64,000 nucleotides of DNA from Mesobacterium pallidum. Lineage in GTDB: Bacteria; Pseudomonadota; Alphaproteobacteria; Rhodobacterales; Rhodobacteraceae. This document shows, piece after piece, positions 16,456 to 24,836 of the stretch. Every line of letters starts with the position of its first letter. The stretch's first letter is position 1. The notes beneath the pieces are model-generated. The model saw nothing but the letters and a program-made list of their open reading frames with translations. It was not told the origin of the DNA and ran no database searches. The stretch covers positions 186,001-250,000 of the forward strand of contig NZ_JAIMID010000001.1 in the NCBI RefSeq assembly GCF_019966535.1, given 5' to 3'. The position numbers and the translations under genes were made by a program.

Positions 16456-17205
16456 TCAGCCCGGCAGCGTCACCACCACCGCGCCGCGCGCGGTCGCGAC
16501 CACGGTGTGTTCGTATTGCACGACCGGGGCCGCGGGCTCGGCATAGAGCGTCCAGCCGTCGTGTCCGTCCCGCGCCCAGAGACCGCCGTGCGACAGGAAG
16601 GGCTCGACCGTCAGCACCAGCCCCTTGTCGATGCGCCGCCGGTCGCCGGTGGTGGGCCAGGTGGCGATTTCCTCGGGGTATTCGTGCAGGGACCGGCCGA
16701 CGCCGTGGCTGGCCAGGTTGCGGATCAGCGTGTAGCCGCGATCCGAGGCAAAGCGGCCGATGGCCCGGCCGATCCCGGCCAGCGGCTTGCCGGCACCGAC
16801 CTGCGCGATGCCGACCTGCATGGCGCGGCGCCCGTCACGGCACAGCCGGTCGGTCGAGGCCGCCACGGGCGGCACGCGGAAACTGGCGCCGGTATCGGCA
16901 AAGAACCCGTCCTTCGAGGCCGAGACGTCGATGTTCACGAGGTCCCCGGCCGCGATCACGCGGGGGCCGGGAATGCCATGGGCGATCTCTTCGTTCACGC
17001 TGACACAGGTGGCGCCGGGGAAGTCATAGGTCGCCTCGGGCGCCGGCACCGCGCCGTCGCGGTCAAGCAGCGCCCGGCCGATGTCGTCAAGCTCGCGCGT
17101 GGTCATGCCGGGCTCGAGCGCGCGGCCCATGGCCTGCATCGTGTTGGCGACGATCCGGCCGATGGCCTTGAGCCCGTCCAGCTCGTCTTCCTGCGTGATG
17201 GTCAT
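16456..17205 (-). CDS. map: Type I methionine aminopeptidase
   Basis: A 249-residue enzyme that removes N-terminal Met. The five metal ligands are recognisable in order: Asp in NIDVSA, Asp in ADTGASF, His in ASHGVGR, Glu in TVEPF and Glu in QYEHT. CVSVNEEIAHGIPG is the usual substrate loop. The start at 17205 has AGAGGTG upstream. It is a single leftward gene and may be a second copy, because the essential map usually lies elsewhere. Confidence 0.93.
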   Translation of the reverse strand: MTITQEDELDGLKAIGRIVANTMQAMGRALEPGMTTRELDDIGRALLDRDGAVPAPEATYDFPGATCVSVNEEIAHGIPGPRVIAAGDLVNIDVSASKDGFFADTGASFRVPPVAASTDRLCRDGRRAMQVGIAQVGAGKPLAGIGRAIGRFASDRGYTLIRNLASHGVGRSLHEYPEEIATWPTTGDRRRIDKGLVLTVEPFLSHGGLWARDGHDGWTLYAEPAAPVVQYEHTVVATARGAVVVTLPG

Positions 17206-17297
17206 GTGCACCTCTTGGTGATTGCGCGGCACCCTAGCAGGGCAGGGCGGAGATGTCCCGGCCCCAGCGCGCAGGCGTCCCTGCGCACCCGCGAACT

Positions 17298-17329
17298 AAA
17301 AAGGCCGCCGAGGGATCCCCCCGGCGGCC
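17298..17329 (-). terminator. Intrinsic terminator of the pyrophosphatase gene
   Basis: On the minus strand GGCCGCCG and CGGCGGCC (17329-17322 and 17310-17303) form an 8-bp perfect stem with an 11-base loop, followed by TTTTT. It is 22 bases after the ppaC stop. Confidence 0.88.
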
Positions 17330-17350
17330 CGATCACGCGATGCGCAAACC

Positions 17351-18271
17351 TCAGACCTTCAGGCTGGGGATGATCTGCTTTTTCCGGCTCATGATGCCCG
17401 GCAGGACGACGGTGTCACCCGACACGGTCGCGCCAAAGCTCTTTTCCGCGACGCCCTTGACCAGGTCGTTGGGCACCAGCAGCGTGGCCTCTTCGCGGAT
17501 GATGTCGACGACGAACAGCAGCACCTCGTCCACCCCATCCTCGGCGGCGACGGTCTTGAAGCTCTCCATCAGGCTGTCCTTGCGGTTCAGCGGGATCTCG
17601 GGCGCGGTGGTTTCCAGCACGGACACGCGGAACTTGGTGCCGTCGACCTCGTATTCCTTGCTGTCCATGCGGATCAGCTCGGCATCCGAGAAGGCCGACA
17701 CGTCCGACTTGGCCTTGAACATCTCGGCGGCATAGGCGGCCATGTCGATGCCGAGGTCCGTCGCCAGCTTCTCGGCGACGTTGCGGTCATGCTCGGTCGT
17801 GGTCGGGCTGCGGAATTCCAGCGTGTCGGACAGGATGCACGACAGGGCCGCGCCCTTGATCGCCTCGGGCATCTGGGCTGCGGCATCGCCCATCAGGTCG
17901 TACATGATGGTCGCGGTGCAGGCCAGCGGGCGCACGGTGATGTCGATCGGGCCCTTGGTCTCGAGGCCGCCGACCAGCTTGTGGTGGTCGATGATGGCCT
18001 GGATGTCGGCGTCGTTGATCGCGGCGGGCAGCTCGGCGGGGTTGTTGGTGTCGACGATGACGACCGGCGCGCCGGCTTCGACGCCCGAGATGATCTCGGG
18101 CTTGTCGAGGTTCCATTTCTCAAGGACGAAGGCGGCTTCGGTGTTGGGCTCGCCCAAGAGCTTCGGGGCGGCGGGGGTGCCCTTCACCTCGGACAGGTAC
18201 CAGGCCCAGATGATCGGAGAGCCGGTGGAATCGGTGTCGGGGGATTTGTGGCCGAAAACCTGGATGGTCAT
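17351..18271 (-). CDS. ppaC: Manganese-dependent inorganic pyrophosphatase
   Basis: A 306-residue family II (DHH) pyrophosphatase that hydrolyses PPi in the cytosol. The N-terminal metal motif GHKSPDTDST is at residues 7-16, followed by VDTNNP near 73 and the DHH signature IIDHHKLVGG near 93. The C-terminal DHHA2 domain ends with SRKKQIIPSL, the substrate-binding SRKKQ motif. The length is normal. It is monocistronic, with a strong terminator. Confidence 0.96.
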   Translation of the reverse strand: MTIQVFGHKSPDTDSTGSPIIWAWYLSEVKGTPAAPKLLGEPNTEAAFVLEKWNLDKPEIISGVEAGAPVVIVDTNNPAELPAAINDADIQAIIDHHKLVGGLETKGPIDITVRPLACTATIMYDLMGDAAAQMPEAIKGAALSCILSDTLEFRSPTTTEHDRNVAEKLATDLGIDMAAYAAEMFKAKSDVSAFSDAELIRMDSKEYEVDGTKFRVSVLETTAPEIPLNRKDSLMESFKTVAAEDGVDEVLLFVVDIIREEATLLVPNDLVKGVAEKSFGATVSGDTVVLPGIMSRKKQIIPSLKV

Positions 18272-18433
18272 GGGAAGCTGTCCTTCGTGGGTGAATTGGG
18301 CATTTCGCGCGCCTTTTAGCGGGCCTCAGGGGCCTTGTCAGCCCCTCATGCTGCCCTGCGGCGAAAGGGCGTGAGGCAGGCAGTGCCCCGCCCGCAGGCA
18401 CGCCATCAGGCGGGGTGACGGGCGGAACGCGAA

Positions 18434-18457
18434 ATGGCGGGGCCGGGGCCCCGCCAT
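18434..18457 (-). terminator. Terminator-like hairpin after the tannase operon
   Basis: ATGGCGGGGC (18434-18443) pairs perfectly with GCCCCGCCAT (18448-18457), loop CGGG. On the minus strand the stem is followed by TTCGCGTT, a weak T-tract, 23 bases after the last gene of the operon. Confidence 0.6.
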
Positions 18458-18479
18458 CCGCCGTCGTCTCATGTGCGTT

Positions 18480-20024
18480 TCAGCCGGCCGAGCAGGTGAA
18501 CCCGCCGTTGCCGTCCGGCGTCGCATGGGCCGGGTAGGCGCAGAGCGGCCGGGTCACCGGGCCATCCGCGCCCGGAGGCGTGCCGGTCGCCGGGATCGGC
18601 CCCGGAACGGTGCCGTTTTCCACCCAGTCGATCAGCGGCGACAGGCTGTCGAACGACGTCAGCCCCGGCCCGCCCGCGCAATGGTGCACCGAGGGGGTGA
18701 AATAGAGCCGCGCGAACTCGGCCCCGTCGTTGTCGGCCTTGAGCTTGTCGAACCAGGCCGCGAGGTGGTGGAGCGAGAATGCCCCGTCCGCCGTGCCGTG
18801 CCAGATCAGCAGCTTGCCGCCCTTGTCGGCGAAGGCCGCGTAATCCGTCGAGGCGGCCGAGAAGATGTCGGCCGAGTCCATCGCCGCCATGTCATCGGGG
18901 CGGAAGGCCCAGGCGTCGCGCGATTGGTCCGGCGGCGTGACGGCGATGTTGCGCAGCCAGCCCTCCTGGAACATGCCGCCCAGGCTCGTGGGGTTCGGCC
19001 CCGGCCGTCCGCCGATGGTCCAGAGGCGGAAGCCGCTTGGTCCCTCGATCCCCGCAAGGCTCCAGCCCTCGTAGATCTTGGTGCCGGCGCTGTCGGACGG
19101 GCCGTCCTGGATCTTGCTGAGCGCGGTGACCTGGCCTGCGCTCAGGCACTGATCGCCCCCCTCGGCCGGGCATTGCAGGGTGCTGACGTCGAGGCGGCAC
19201 TGGAACGGCGCCATGACGAGGTTGTCATCGCTGCCGTCTTCCATGTCGCAGGCGTCGACGGCGGCGGTCGAGATCAGCGCCAGATCCTCGTCGCTGAACG
19301 TGGCTGCGATATCACCGCCGGTCTCGGCATCGGCCAGCTCCTTGAGCGCGCGGGTGTTCCAGTTCCAGGCCACGACAGACGGGGTCAGGTCGAAGGCCGG
19401 GGCGGCGGCCAGCACGCCGTCGAAATACTCCGGATAACGCACGGCCGCGACCATGCCCTGCCGCCCGCCGTTCGAGCAGCCCATGAAGTAGGAATGATGC
19501 GGCAGCTCGCCGTAGAACCGGCGGATCAGGTCGCGGCTGCGCTCGGTCACCAGCTTGGCCGAGTTGTAGCCGTTGTCATGCCGCGCCTTGATGTCGGCGG
19601 CCCACCAGGGGTCCACCGCGCTGTCGCCGTAATGGCCCGCGTCGGTCGAGGCGACGGCGATGCCGCGCCCAAGTGCCGTATCCTCGGGCTTGGTGCGGTC
19701 GATCACGCCAAGCGCGGGGTTCACGGTGCCGTCCCAGCCGCCACCGCCCTGCATCATGAAACGGCCGGCCCAGTCCTCGGGCAGGCGCAGCTCGAAGCCA
19801 GTGCCGTATTGCTTGCCGCCGGTGCCGACGCGCGGCTCGATCACGCCGCGGACAAGGCAATGGGCGGGCAGGGCGCCGTCGGCAGGCATGGGCACCGCCT
19901 CGGAAACGATTGTGTCATGGGCGGCGACGCCGGCCAGCGCGGCGCAATCGCCCGCCTCTGCCAGCGCCGCAAGCGGCGCCAGTGCGGCCAGCGCAGTGCC
20001 GGCCATCAGGGTCTTCAGGGTCAT
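18480..20024 (-). CDS. Tannase/feruloyl-esterase family hydrolase (canonical)
   Basis: A 514-residue secreted esterase with a signal peptide (residues 1-22, ending LAALAEA). Nucleophile Ser184 lies in FMGCSNGGRQG, Asp in IWHGTADG and His in SVHHCAGG. Cys183, next to the nucleophile, and the Cys after the catalytic His form the CS-D-HC disulfide typical of the family. Tannases cleave galloyl or feruloyl esters. It is the third gene of the leftward tannase-thiolase-tannase operon, 37 bases after the thiolase, with GGAGGAG before the ATG at 20024. Confidence 0.92.
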   Translation of the reverse strand: MTLKTLMAGTALAALAPLAALAEAGDCAALAGVAAHDTIVSEAVPMPADGALPAHCLVRGVIEPRVGTGGKQYGTGFELRLPEDWAGRFMMQGGGGWDGTVNPALGVIDRTKPEDTALGRGIAVASTDAGHYGDSAVDPWWAADIKARHDNGYNSAKLVTERSRDLIRRFYGELPHHSYFMGCSNGGRQGMVAAVRYPEYFDGVLAAAPAFDLTPSVVAWNWNTRALKELADAETGGDIAATFSDEDLALISTAAVDACDMEDGSDDNLVMAPFQCRLDVSTLQCPAEGGDQCLSAGQVTALSKIQDGPSDSAGTKIYEGWSLAGIEGPSGFRLWTIGGRPGPNPTSLGGMFQEGWLRNIAVTPPDQSRDAWAFRPDDMAAMDSADIFSAASTDYAAFADKGGKLLIWHGTADGAFSLHHLAAWFDKLKADNDGAEFARLYFTPSVHHCAGGPGLTSFDSLSPLIDWVENGTVPGPIPATGTPPGADGPVTRPLCAYPAHATPDGNGGFTCSAG

Positions 20025-20061
20025 GGTAAGCTCCTCCTCTTCCATGTAATTTTCGTGGGTG

Positions 20062-21258
20062 TCAGTGCACGCGCAGCAGCACCGCCATCGCGGAATCCCC
20101 GGCCGCGCAGCCCTGGAACAGGCCGTATCCGCCGCCGCGCATTTCCAGCTCTTCGATCATCTCGATGATCCCGCGCAGGCCGGTGGGCCCCTGCGGATGC
20201 CCCCAGACCAGCGACGAGCCGAAGTTGTTCATCCGGCGCCAGTCGAGATCGAAGGCCCGGGCAAAGGCGATGTCGTTGACCGCGAAGGGATTGTGCGATT
20301 TCAGCACGTCGATCTGCCCGATCTCCATCCCCGTCAGCTCCAGCGCGCGGCGGGCGGCGCGGATCGGGGCAGCGGGCATATGCGCGATCTCGTCCCGCGC
20401 CTGCGTTGCGGCCAGCACCTCGATCACCGGGCCTTTCACCGGCGCCAGCTCGGCCGCACGTTCGGCGCTCGCGGTCATCACGATGCCGGCGCTGCCATCG
20501 GCCGGGTGGGTCTGGCCGGCGAAGGTCACGCTGCCGTCCCGCATGACCGGCTTCAGCGCGGCCATCTTCTCGGGCGACGACGGGTAGATGCCCTCATCCC
20601 CTTCCAGCACCTTGACGGTCTTGCGGAACCGCGCATCCGGCACCTCGAAGCGGGCGGCCATGTAGCGTTTCTGGAAAGCGCGATCGTTCTTCAGCGCGGC
20701 GCCATACTGCTCGGACCGGAAGGCCGCAAGCTCGTGCTGTTCCTCGGTCGTGATGCCGACCTTGCGGGCCACGTTGTCGGCCGTGTCGACCATGGCGCAT
20801 TTGCCGAAGGGGTCGCGGTTGAAGCTCTCCATCACGATGTTCTCGCCGACCCCGGTGCCGCCCGGGTTGTCGGGCGCGGGGTAATAGGCGTGGGGGCCGT
20901 TGGATGTCCGGTCGCCCGAGGCCAGAAGCGCCACCTCGGCGCCGCCCGTGGCGAATTCGCCCATCGCGGTGGCGACCAGCCGCGCGCCGGTGGCGCAGGC
21001 CTGGTTCACGGTCGGCCCGGCCAGGTGCGTCGCGCCCAGCAGCCCGGTGAACCAGGGCGTGCCGTAAAAGCTGCGGTATTGCGGCACCGTCATTCCGTAG
21101 GCGGCAAAGTCGAAGGCCTCGACCGGCAGGTTACGCTCGGCCAGCGCGCCTTTCGCCACGTGGGCGGCGAATTCGATCGCGTGCAGATGGGCAAAGCTGC
21201 CCTGCCAGCGGGCAAAGGGGGTCGACCAATAGGCGCGGTAGGGGATGTAGGCAGGCAT
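20062..21258 (-). CDS. Thiolase-family acyl-CoA acyltransferase
   Basis: A 398-residue thiolase-fold protein. The acyl-accepting Cys is in VNQACATGAR near residue 86, the His in the SHNPFAVND motif, and the second Cys in FQGCAAGDS at the C-terminus. It could cleave beta-ketoacyl-CoA, for example in side-chain shortening of hydroxycinnamoyl-CoA. The neighbouring tannases and the acyl-CoA synthetase suggest that role, but this is inference. It lies between the two tannase genes in the same operon. Confidence 0.9.
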   Translation of the reverse strand: MPAYIPYRAYWSTPFARWQGSFAHLHAIEFAAHVAKGALAERNLPVEAFDFAAYGMTVPQYRSFYGTPWFTGLLGATHLAGPTVNQACATGARLVATAMGEFATGGAEVALLASGDRTSNGPHAYYPAPDNPGGTGVGENIVMESFNRDPFGKCAMVDTADNVARKVGITTEEQHELAAFRSEQYGAALKNDRAFQKRYMAARFEVPDARFRKTVKVLEGDEGIYPSSPEKMAALKPVMRDGSVTFAGQTHPADGSAGIVMTASAERAAELAPVKGPVIEVLAATQARDEIAHMPAAPIRAARRALELTGMEIGQIDVLKSHNPFAVNDIAFARAFDLDWRRMNNFGSSLVWGHPQGPTGLRGIIEMIEELEMRGGGYGLFQGCAAGDSAMAVLLRVH

Positions 21259-21314
21259 TCTGGTCCTCGTGTTCGGAAAGGGGCCGGCGCGCGTCACGCC
21301 GGCCCCGGGGTCTG

Positions 21315-22961
21315 TCACTCGCAGGTGAAGCTGTCGGCGGTCATCGGATCGCTGCCGGTGTAGCGCGCGACGCCGGGCCAGGGGCAAAGCGGCCGGGTGG
21401 CGCCCGCGTTCGCGGCGGCCTCGACGTTGTCGGACCGGAACTCGGCTGTCACCCGGTCCGGCGCGGTGCCATCCTCGACCCAGGCGACAAGTGCGCCCAG
21501 CATGTCGAAATTGTCGGCCGAATTGCCGCCCTGTCCGTGCGGCATGCCGGGCACGGAATAGAACCGCTCGAACGTGGCCGCGTCCGGGTTGTTCGCCATC
21601 AGCTTTTCGTGCCAGGCTTCGATATTGGCGAGCGAGAAGATCGGGTCCGCCGAGCCATGGAAGACGATCAGCTTGCCGCCGGCCTCCTGGAACTCGGTCA
21701 GAACCGGGTCGTTCCAGTGCGGCGCGGCGATCATCTGCATCGCGCTTTCGGGGAAATCCTCGGTCGTGGCATTGATCAGCGTGTCGCCGTTGCGCCAGTC
21801 AAAGCTGTTCATGAACTCTTCCAGCTCGGCAGGCGATCCGGTCTCGACCTCGAAGGGCGGGGTCGAGAAGATGTTCATCACGGCCCCGGCGGCGAGCGTG
21901 GCGATCAGCGGCTTGAACTCCCACGGCGGCACGGGGCTTTCCAGCTTCCAGAACCGCCAGCTGCCCGAGTTGATGCCCGGGTCCCAGTACCAGGTGCTGT
22001 AAAGCTGCCGGCCATCCTCGGTGACGGGTCCGTTGTGGATGGTGATGAGCGCCTGCACCTTGGCCTCGGGCAGGCAGGCGCTGTTCTGGCCCTCGGCGCA
22101 GATCATCGCGGCCGGATCGAAGGTGGTCGCGCAGGCATGGGTGTCGGCCACGACGCCATCCTCGAGCCCGTCGAGCGCATCGCAGGCGGCGACCACGGCA
22201 TTGGAGACGATATTCAGCTCCTCCCGGCTGAAAGCGTCCTTGAGCGTCTCGCCGACCGAGCGGAAGGTCTGGATGTCGAGCGCGCTTTGCAGCCCCGTGC
22301 GCGGCAGGTCGAACCCGGGATAGCCCGACAGGATGCCGTCGAAGGCGTCCGGCATGCGCGACAGCGCGACCATGCCGTGCCGCCCGCCGTTGGAATTGCC
22401 GTAGCCGTAGACGTAATCCGGCGCGGCGCCGTAGTAGCTTTCCGTCAGGGCCAGCGCGGCCGGGTGCAGCGTGGCGACGGCGTCGTAGCCGTAATCGCGC
22501 CGGGCCTCGAAATCGAAGCCGAAGGCGGTGCCGCTGGCCAGCCCCATGTCGGGTCGGGCATCGCCCTGGTGACCGGCGTCCGAGCTGACGACGGCAAAGC
22601 CGCGGGCCAGCGCCGGGACGGTGCCCGTGCCGGTGCCTGCACCAAGTGCCGGACGCACCTCGCCATCGGCGCCGCCGTTGAACTGGTGCATGAACTGCCC
22701 CGACCAAGCGTCGGGCAGGCGCAGCTCGAACCGGATCGCGTAGGGGTGGCCGTCCATCCCCGTGCGCTCGTCCATCATCCCGCGCAGGATGCAATGGTCG
22801 ACGGGCGACGCGTCGCCCTGTGGCGCATGGACCGCCTCGGTCAACGTGACGCCGGCCACGTCCAGCGCCATCGCGGCCTGGCAGGTTTCGGCCCCGGCGG
22901 CCATCATCGGGCCGGCGGCAACGCTCGCCAGCAGGGCCAGGGGCCCGGTATGCTTGATCAT
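21315..22961 (-). CDS. Tannase/feruloyl-esterase family hydrolase lacking the active-site disulfide
   Basis: A 548-residue secreted paralogue of the downstream tannase, with signal peptide residues 1-24 and GGGAGGA before the ATG at 22961. The nucleophile is Ser190 in GYGNSNGGRHG, the Asp is in VFHGSADP and the His in GMPHGQGG. The Cys that normally precedes Ser is Asn189 and the Cys after the catalytic His is Gly, so both partners of the CS-D-HC disulfide are lost together. Other Cys pairs (CQAAM, HCILRG, ACDAL and the like) remain. It is the first gene of the leftward operon. Confidence 0.9.
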   Translation of the reverse strand: MIKHTGPLALLASVAAGPMMAAGAETCQAAMALDVAGVTLTEAVHAPQGDASPVDHCILRGMMDERTGMDGHPYAIRFELRLPDAWSGQFMHQFNGGADGEVRPALGAGTGTGTVPALARGFAVVSSDAGHQGDARPDMGLASGTAFGFDFEARRDYGYDAVATLHPAALALTESYYGAAPDYVYGYGNSNGGRHGMVALSRMPDAFDGILSGYPGFDLPRTGLQSALDIQTFRSVGETLKDAFSREELNIVSNAVVAACDALDGLEDGVVADTHACATTFDPAAMICAEGQNSACLPEAKVQALITIHNGPVTEDGRQLYSTWYWDPGINSGSWRFWKLESPVPPWEFKPLIATLAAGAVMNIFSTPPFEVETGSPAELEEFMNSFDWRNGDTLINATTEDFPESAMQMIAAPHWNDPVLTEFQEAGGKLIVFHGSADPIFSLANIEAWHEKLMANNPDAATFERFYSVPGMPHGQGGNSADNFDMLGALVAWVEDGTAPDRVTAEFRSDNVEAAANAGATRPLCPWPGVARYTGSDPMTADSFTCE

Positions 22962-23046
22962 GGTGTCCTCCCTTCGGGCCATGGCCCGGTTTCGGGCCCC
23001 GCTCCTCTTCGCGGCCCAAACTGCGCCAGTACGACGCAGGCACCAC

Positions 23047-23062
23047 ATTGTTGGAGATCAAA
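23047..23062 (-). promoter_or_regulatory. Second candidate MarR operator (imperfect)
   Basis: Read on the minus strand the 16 bases are TTTGATCTCCAACAAT and match the palindrome at 23158-23173 at 12 of 16 positions. It lies 85 bases upstream of the first tannase gene, on the opposite side of the divergent region. Confidence 0.4.
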
Positions 23063-23157
23063 CGTTCCGTCAAGGGATTCGACGCCAGATTGCGGGCCAC
23101 GGCGCCTGAGCGCCGGACGTGGCGCTGGCATTTTTCCGTTGATCTGATGTGCCTTTG

Positions 23158-23173
23158 TTTGATACCCATCAAA
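23158..23173 (+). promoter_or_regulatory. Candidate MarR operator upstream of the TRAP operon
   Basis: TTTGATACCCATCAAA is a perfect palindrome (6-base arms, 4-base centre) 42 bases before the dctP-like start. The operon encodes a MarR regulator, and MarR proteins bind palindromes of this length. The 254-base divergent region contains this site and the weaker one at 23047-23062. Confidence 0.55.
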
Positions 23174-23215
23174 ATTGAAGCCGGCGGAGGAAAACCGGCT
23201 ATCTGGGAGGAAAAC

Positions 23216-24235
23216 ATGAAAAAAACATCCATCGCGCTTGGCGCGCTTCTTGCCGTTGTGGTGCCGCTTGCCGTGCAGGCACAGGAGGTCACCCTGCGGC
23301 TGTCGCACTGGGTCCCGCCGACGATCTCGCCGGCCTCCAAGGGCATCAACCCCTGGGCCGAATCGGTCATGGCGGCGTCGGACGGCCGGATCAAGATCCA
23401 GATCTTCCCGGCGCAGCAAATGGGCAAGGCGCCGGACCATTACGACATGGGCGCGCAGGGCATCGTCGACCTGACCTACGTGAACCCCGGCTACACCGCC
23501 GGCCGCTTCCCGATCTGGGCCCTGACCGAAGTGCCCTTCATGGCCGATGACAGCGTGGCCGCCGCTCAGGCGATCCACGAATGGTACACCGAATACGGCG
23601 CGCAGCAGGAAATGGGCGACGTCAAGTTCTGCTTTGTCCATCCGCATGCGCCCGGCGCCATGCACAGCCAGGAAAAGATCACCTCGCCCGCCGACGTGAA
23701 GGGCAAGAACATCCGCCCGGCCCATGCCACCATGGCGCGCTTCGTGTCGTTGCTGGGCGGCGGCCCCGTCCAGGTGCCGGCCCCCGAGGTGCGCGAGGCC
23801 CTGTCCAAGGGCACGGCCGAGGCGGTGACCTTCCCCTGGGGCGCTATGTACGACTTCAAGCTGACCGACGAAGTGCAGCAGCACCTCGACATGCCGTTCT
23901 ACCTGTCGACCCAGGTCCTGCTGATGAACCAGGCGAGCTATGACGGCCTGTCGGACGAGAACAAGGCCGTGATCGATTCGCATTGCACGCCGGAATGGTC
24001 GGGCAAGGTCGCCGCCGGCTGGGCCGAGGATGACATGGCCGCGCGCGAGCAGCTGATGGCCGACCCCAGCCAGACCTTCAACACGCCGACCGAGGAAGAG
24101 GTCGCCGCCTGGCGCGAGGCCGCCACGCCGCTGATCGACGAATGGAAGAAGGCCGTCGCCGATAAGGGCGGGGATGCCGACGCGATCCTCGCGGCCTACA
24201 TGGCCGCGCTCGAGAAGTACGACGCCGCCTACTGA
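23216..24235 (+). CDS. TRAP transporter substrate-binding protein (DctP family)
   Basis: A 339-residue periplasmic solute-binding protein. The signal peptide is MKKTSIALGALLAVVVPLAV, cleaved after VQA near residue 23, and the start has GGGAGG upstream. The family Arg-binding region is in KGKNIRPAHATMARFVSLLG, where a conserved Arg normally grips a carboxylate. It works with the DctQ and DctM subunits that follow. Neighbouring esterases and a CoA ligase suggest an aromatic acid substrate; this is inference. Confidence 0.93.
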   Translation: MKKTSIALGALLAVVVPLAVQAQEVTLRLSHWVPPTISPASKGINPWAESVMAASDGRIKIQIFPAQQMGKAPDHYDMGAQGIVDLTYVNPGYTAGRFPIWALTEVPFMADDSVAAAQAIHEWYTEYGAQQEMGDVKFCFVHPHAPGAMHSQEKITSPADVKGKNIRPAHATMARFVSLLGGGPVQVPAPEVREALSKGTAEAVTFPWGAMYDFKLTDEVQQHLDMPFYLSTQVLLMNQASYDGLSDENKAVIDSHCTPEWSGKVAAGWAEDDMAAREQLMADPSQTFNTPTEEEVAAWREAATPLIDEWKKAVADKGGDADAILAAYMAALEKYDAAY

Positions 24236-24246
24236 GCAGCGTGATC

Positions 24247-24272
24247 CCGCGCGGGCCGCAGGGTCCGCGCGG
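24247..24272 (+). terminator. Stem-loop between dctP- and dctQ-like genes
   Basis: CCGCGCGGGCC (24247-24257) pairs with GGTCCGCGCGG (24262-24272) with one mismatch. It lies in the gap between the binding protein and the membrane subunits. Such hairpins usually protect the upstream mRNA or terminate partially, so that the binding protein is made in excess. Confidence 0.5.
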
Positions 24273-24290
24273 CGTTTCCCGGAGAGTTCC

Positions 24291-24836
24291 ATGTCCATCA
24301 ACCGTTCGCCGAAGGGGCCGGTGCGCCGGGCCGTCTGGCTGATCGAACGGGTCGCCGGGATCACCCTGGGGCTCGTCACGCTTCTGATCGTGGCCTCGGC
24401 CATCGGGCGCTACGGCTTTGCCCGGCCGCTGCCCGATGCCTTCGACCTGTCGCGCCTGGTGCTGGGCGTGGCAATTGCCTGGGGCATGGCCTCGGTCGCC
24501 TGGCATGGGACGCATATCAAGGTCGACCTGCTGGCGCAGATGGTGGGCCCGGTGCCGCGCCGCATCATCAACACGCTGGCCTGGGCGATCCTGCTGGCCT
24601 TCACCCTCGCGCTGACCTGGAAGATCGGCCAGCGGGTCGAGGCGGCGATGGGCGGCGGCGATGCCACGATGGACCTGCGCCTGCCGCACTGGCCCTTCTT
24701 CGGCGCGATCTGGCTGGGGCTGCTGGCGGCGCTTTTTGCCACCGCGCTGCGACTGTGGAACATCGCCCGTCACGGCGAAGACCTGGGCGAATTCGACGGC
24801 ATCGACGAAGACCTTCTCGAGGATCACAAGCCATGA
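24291..24836 (+). CDS. TRAP transporter small permease (DctQ family)
   Basis: A 181-residue membrane protein with four helices, near residues 22-45, 55-73, 90-110 and 130-152. It has the family features ASAIGRYGFARPLPDAFDLS and the later GTHIKVDLL. GGAGAG precedes the ATG. The acidic C-terminus (EFDGIDEDLLED) is soluble. The stop overlaps the DctM start by four bases. Confidence 0.92.
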   Translation: MSINRSPKGPVRRAVWLIERVAGITLGLVTLLIVASAIGRYGFARPLPDAFDLSRLVLGVAIAWGMASVAWHGTHIKVDLLAQMVGPVPRRIINTLAWAILLAFTLALTWKIGQRVEAAMGGGDATMDLRLPHWPFFGAIWLGLLAALFATALRLWNIARHGEDLGEFDGIDEDLLEDHKP

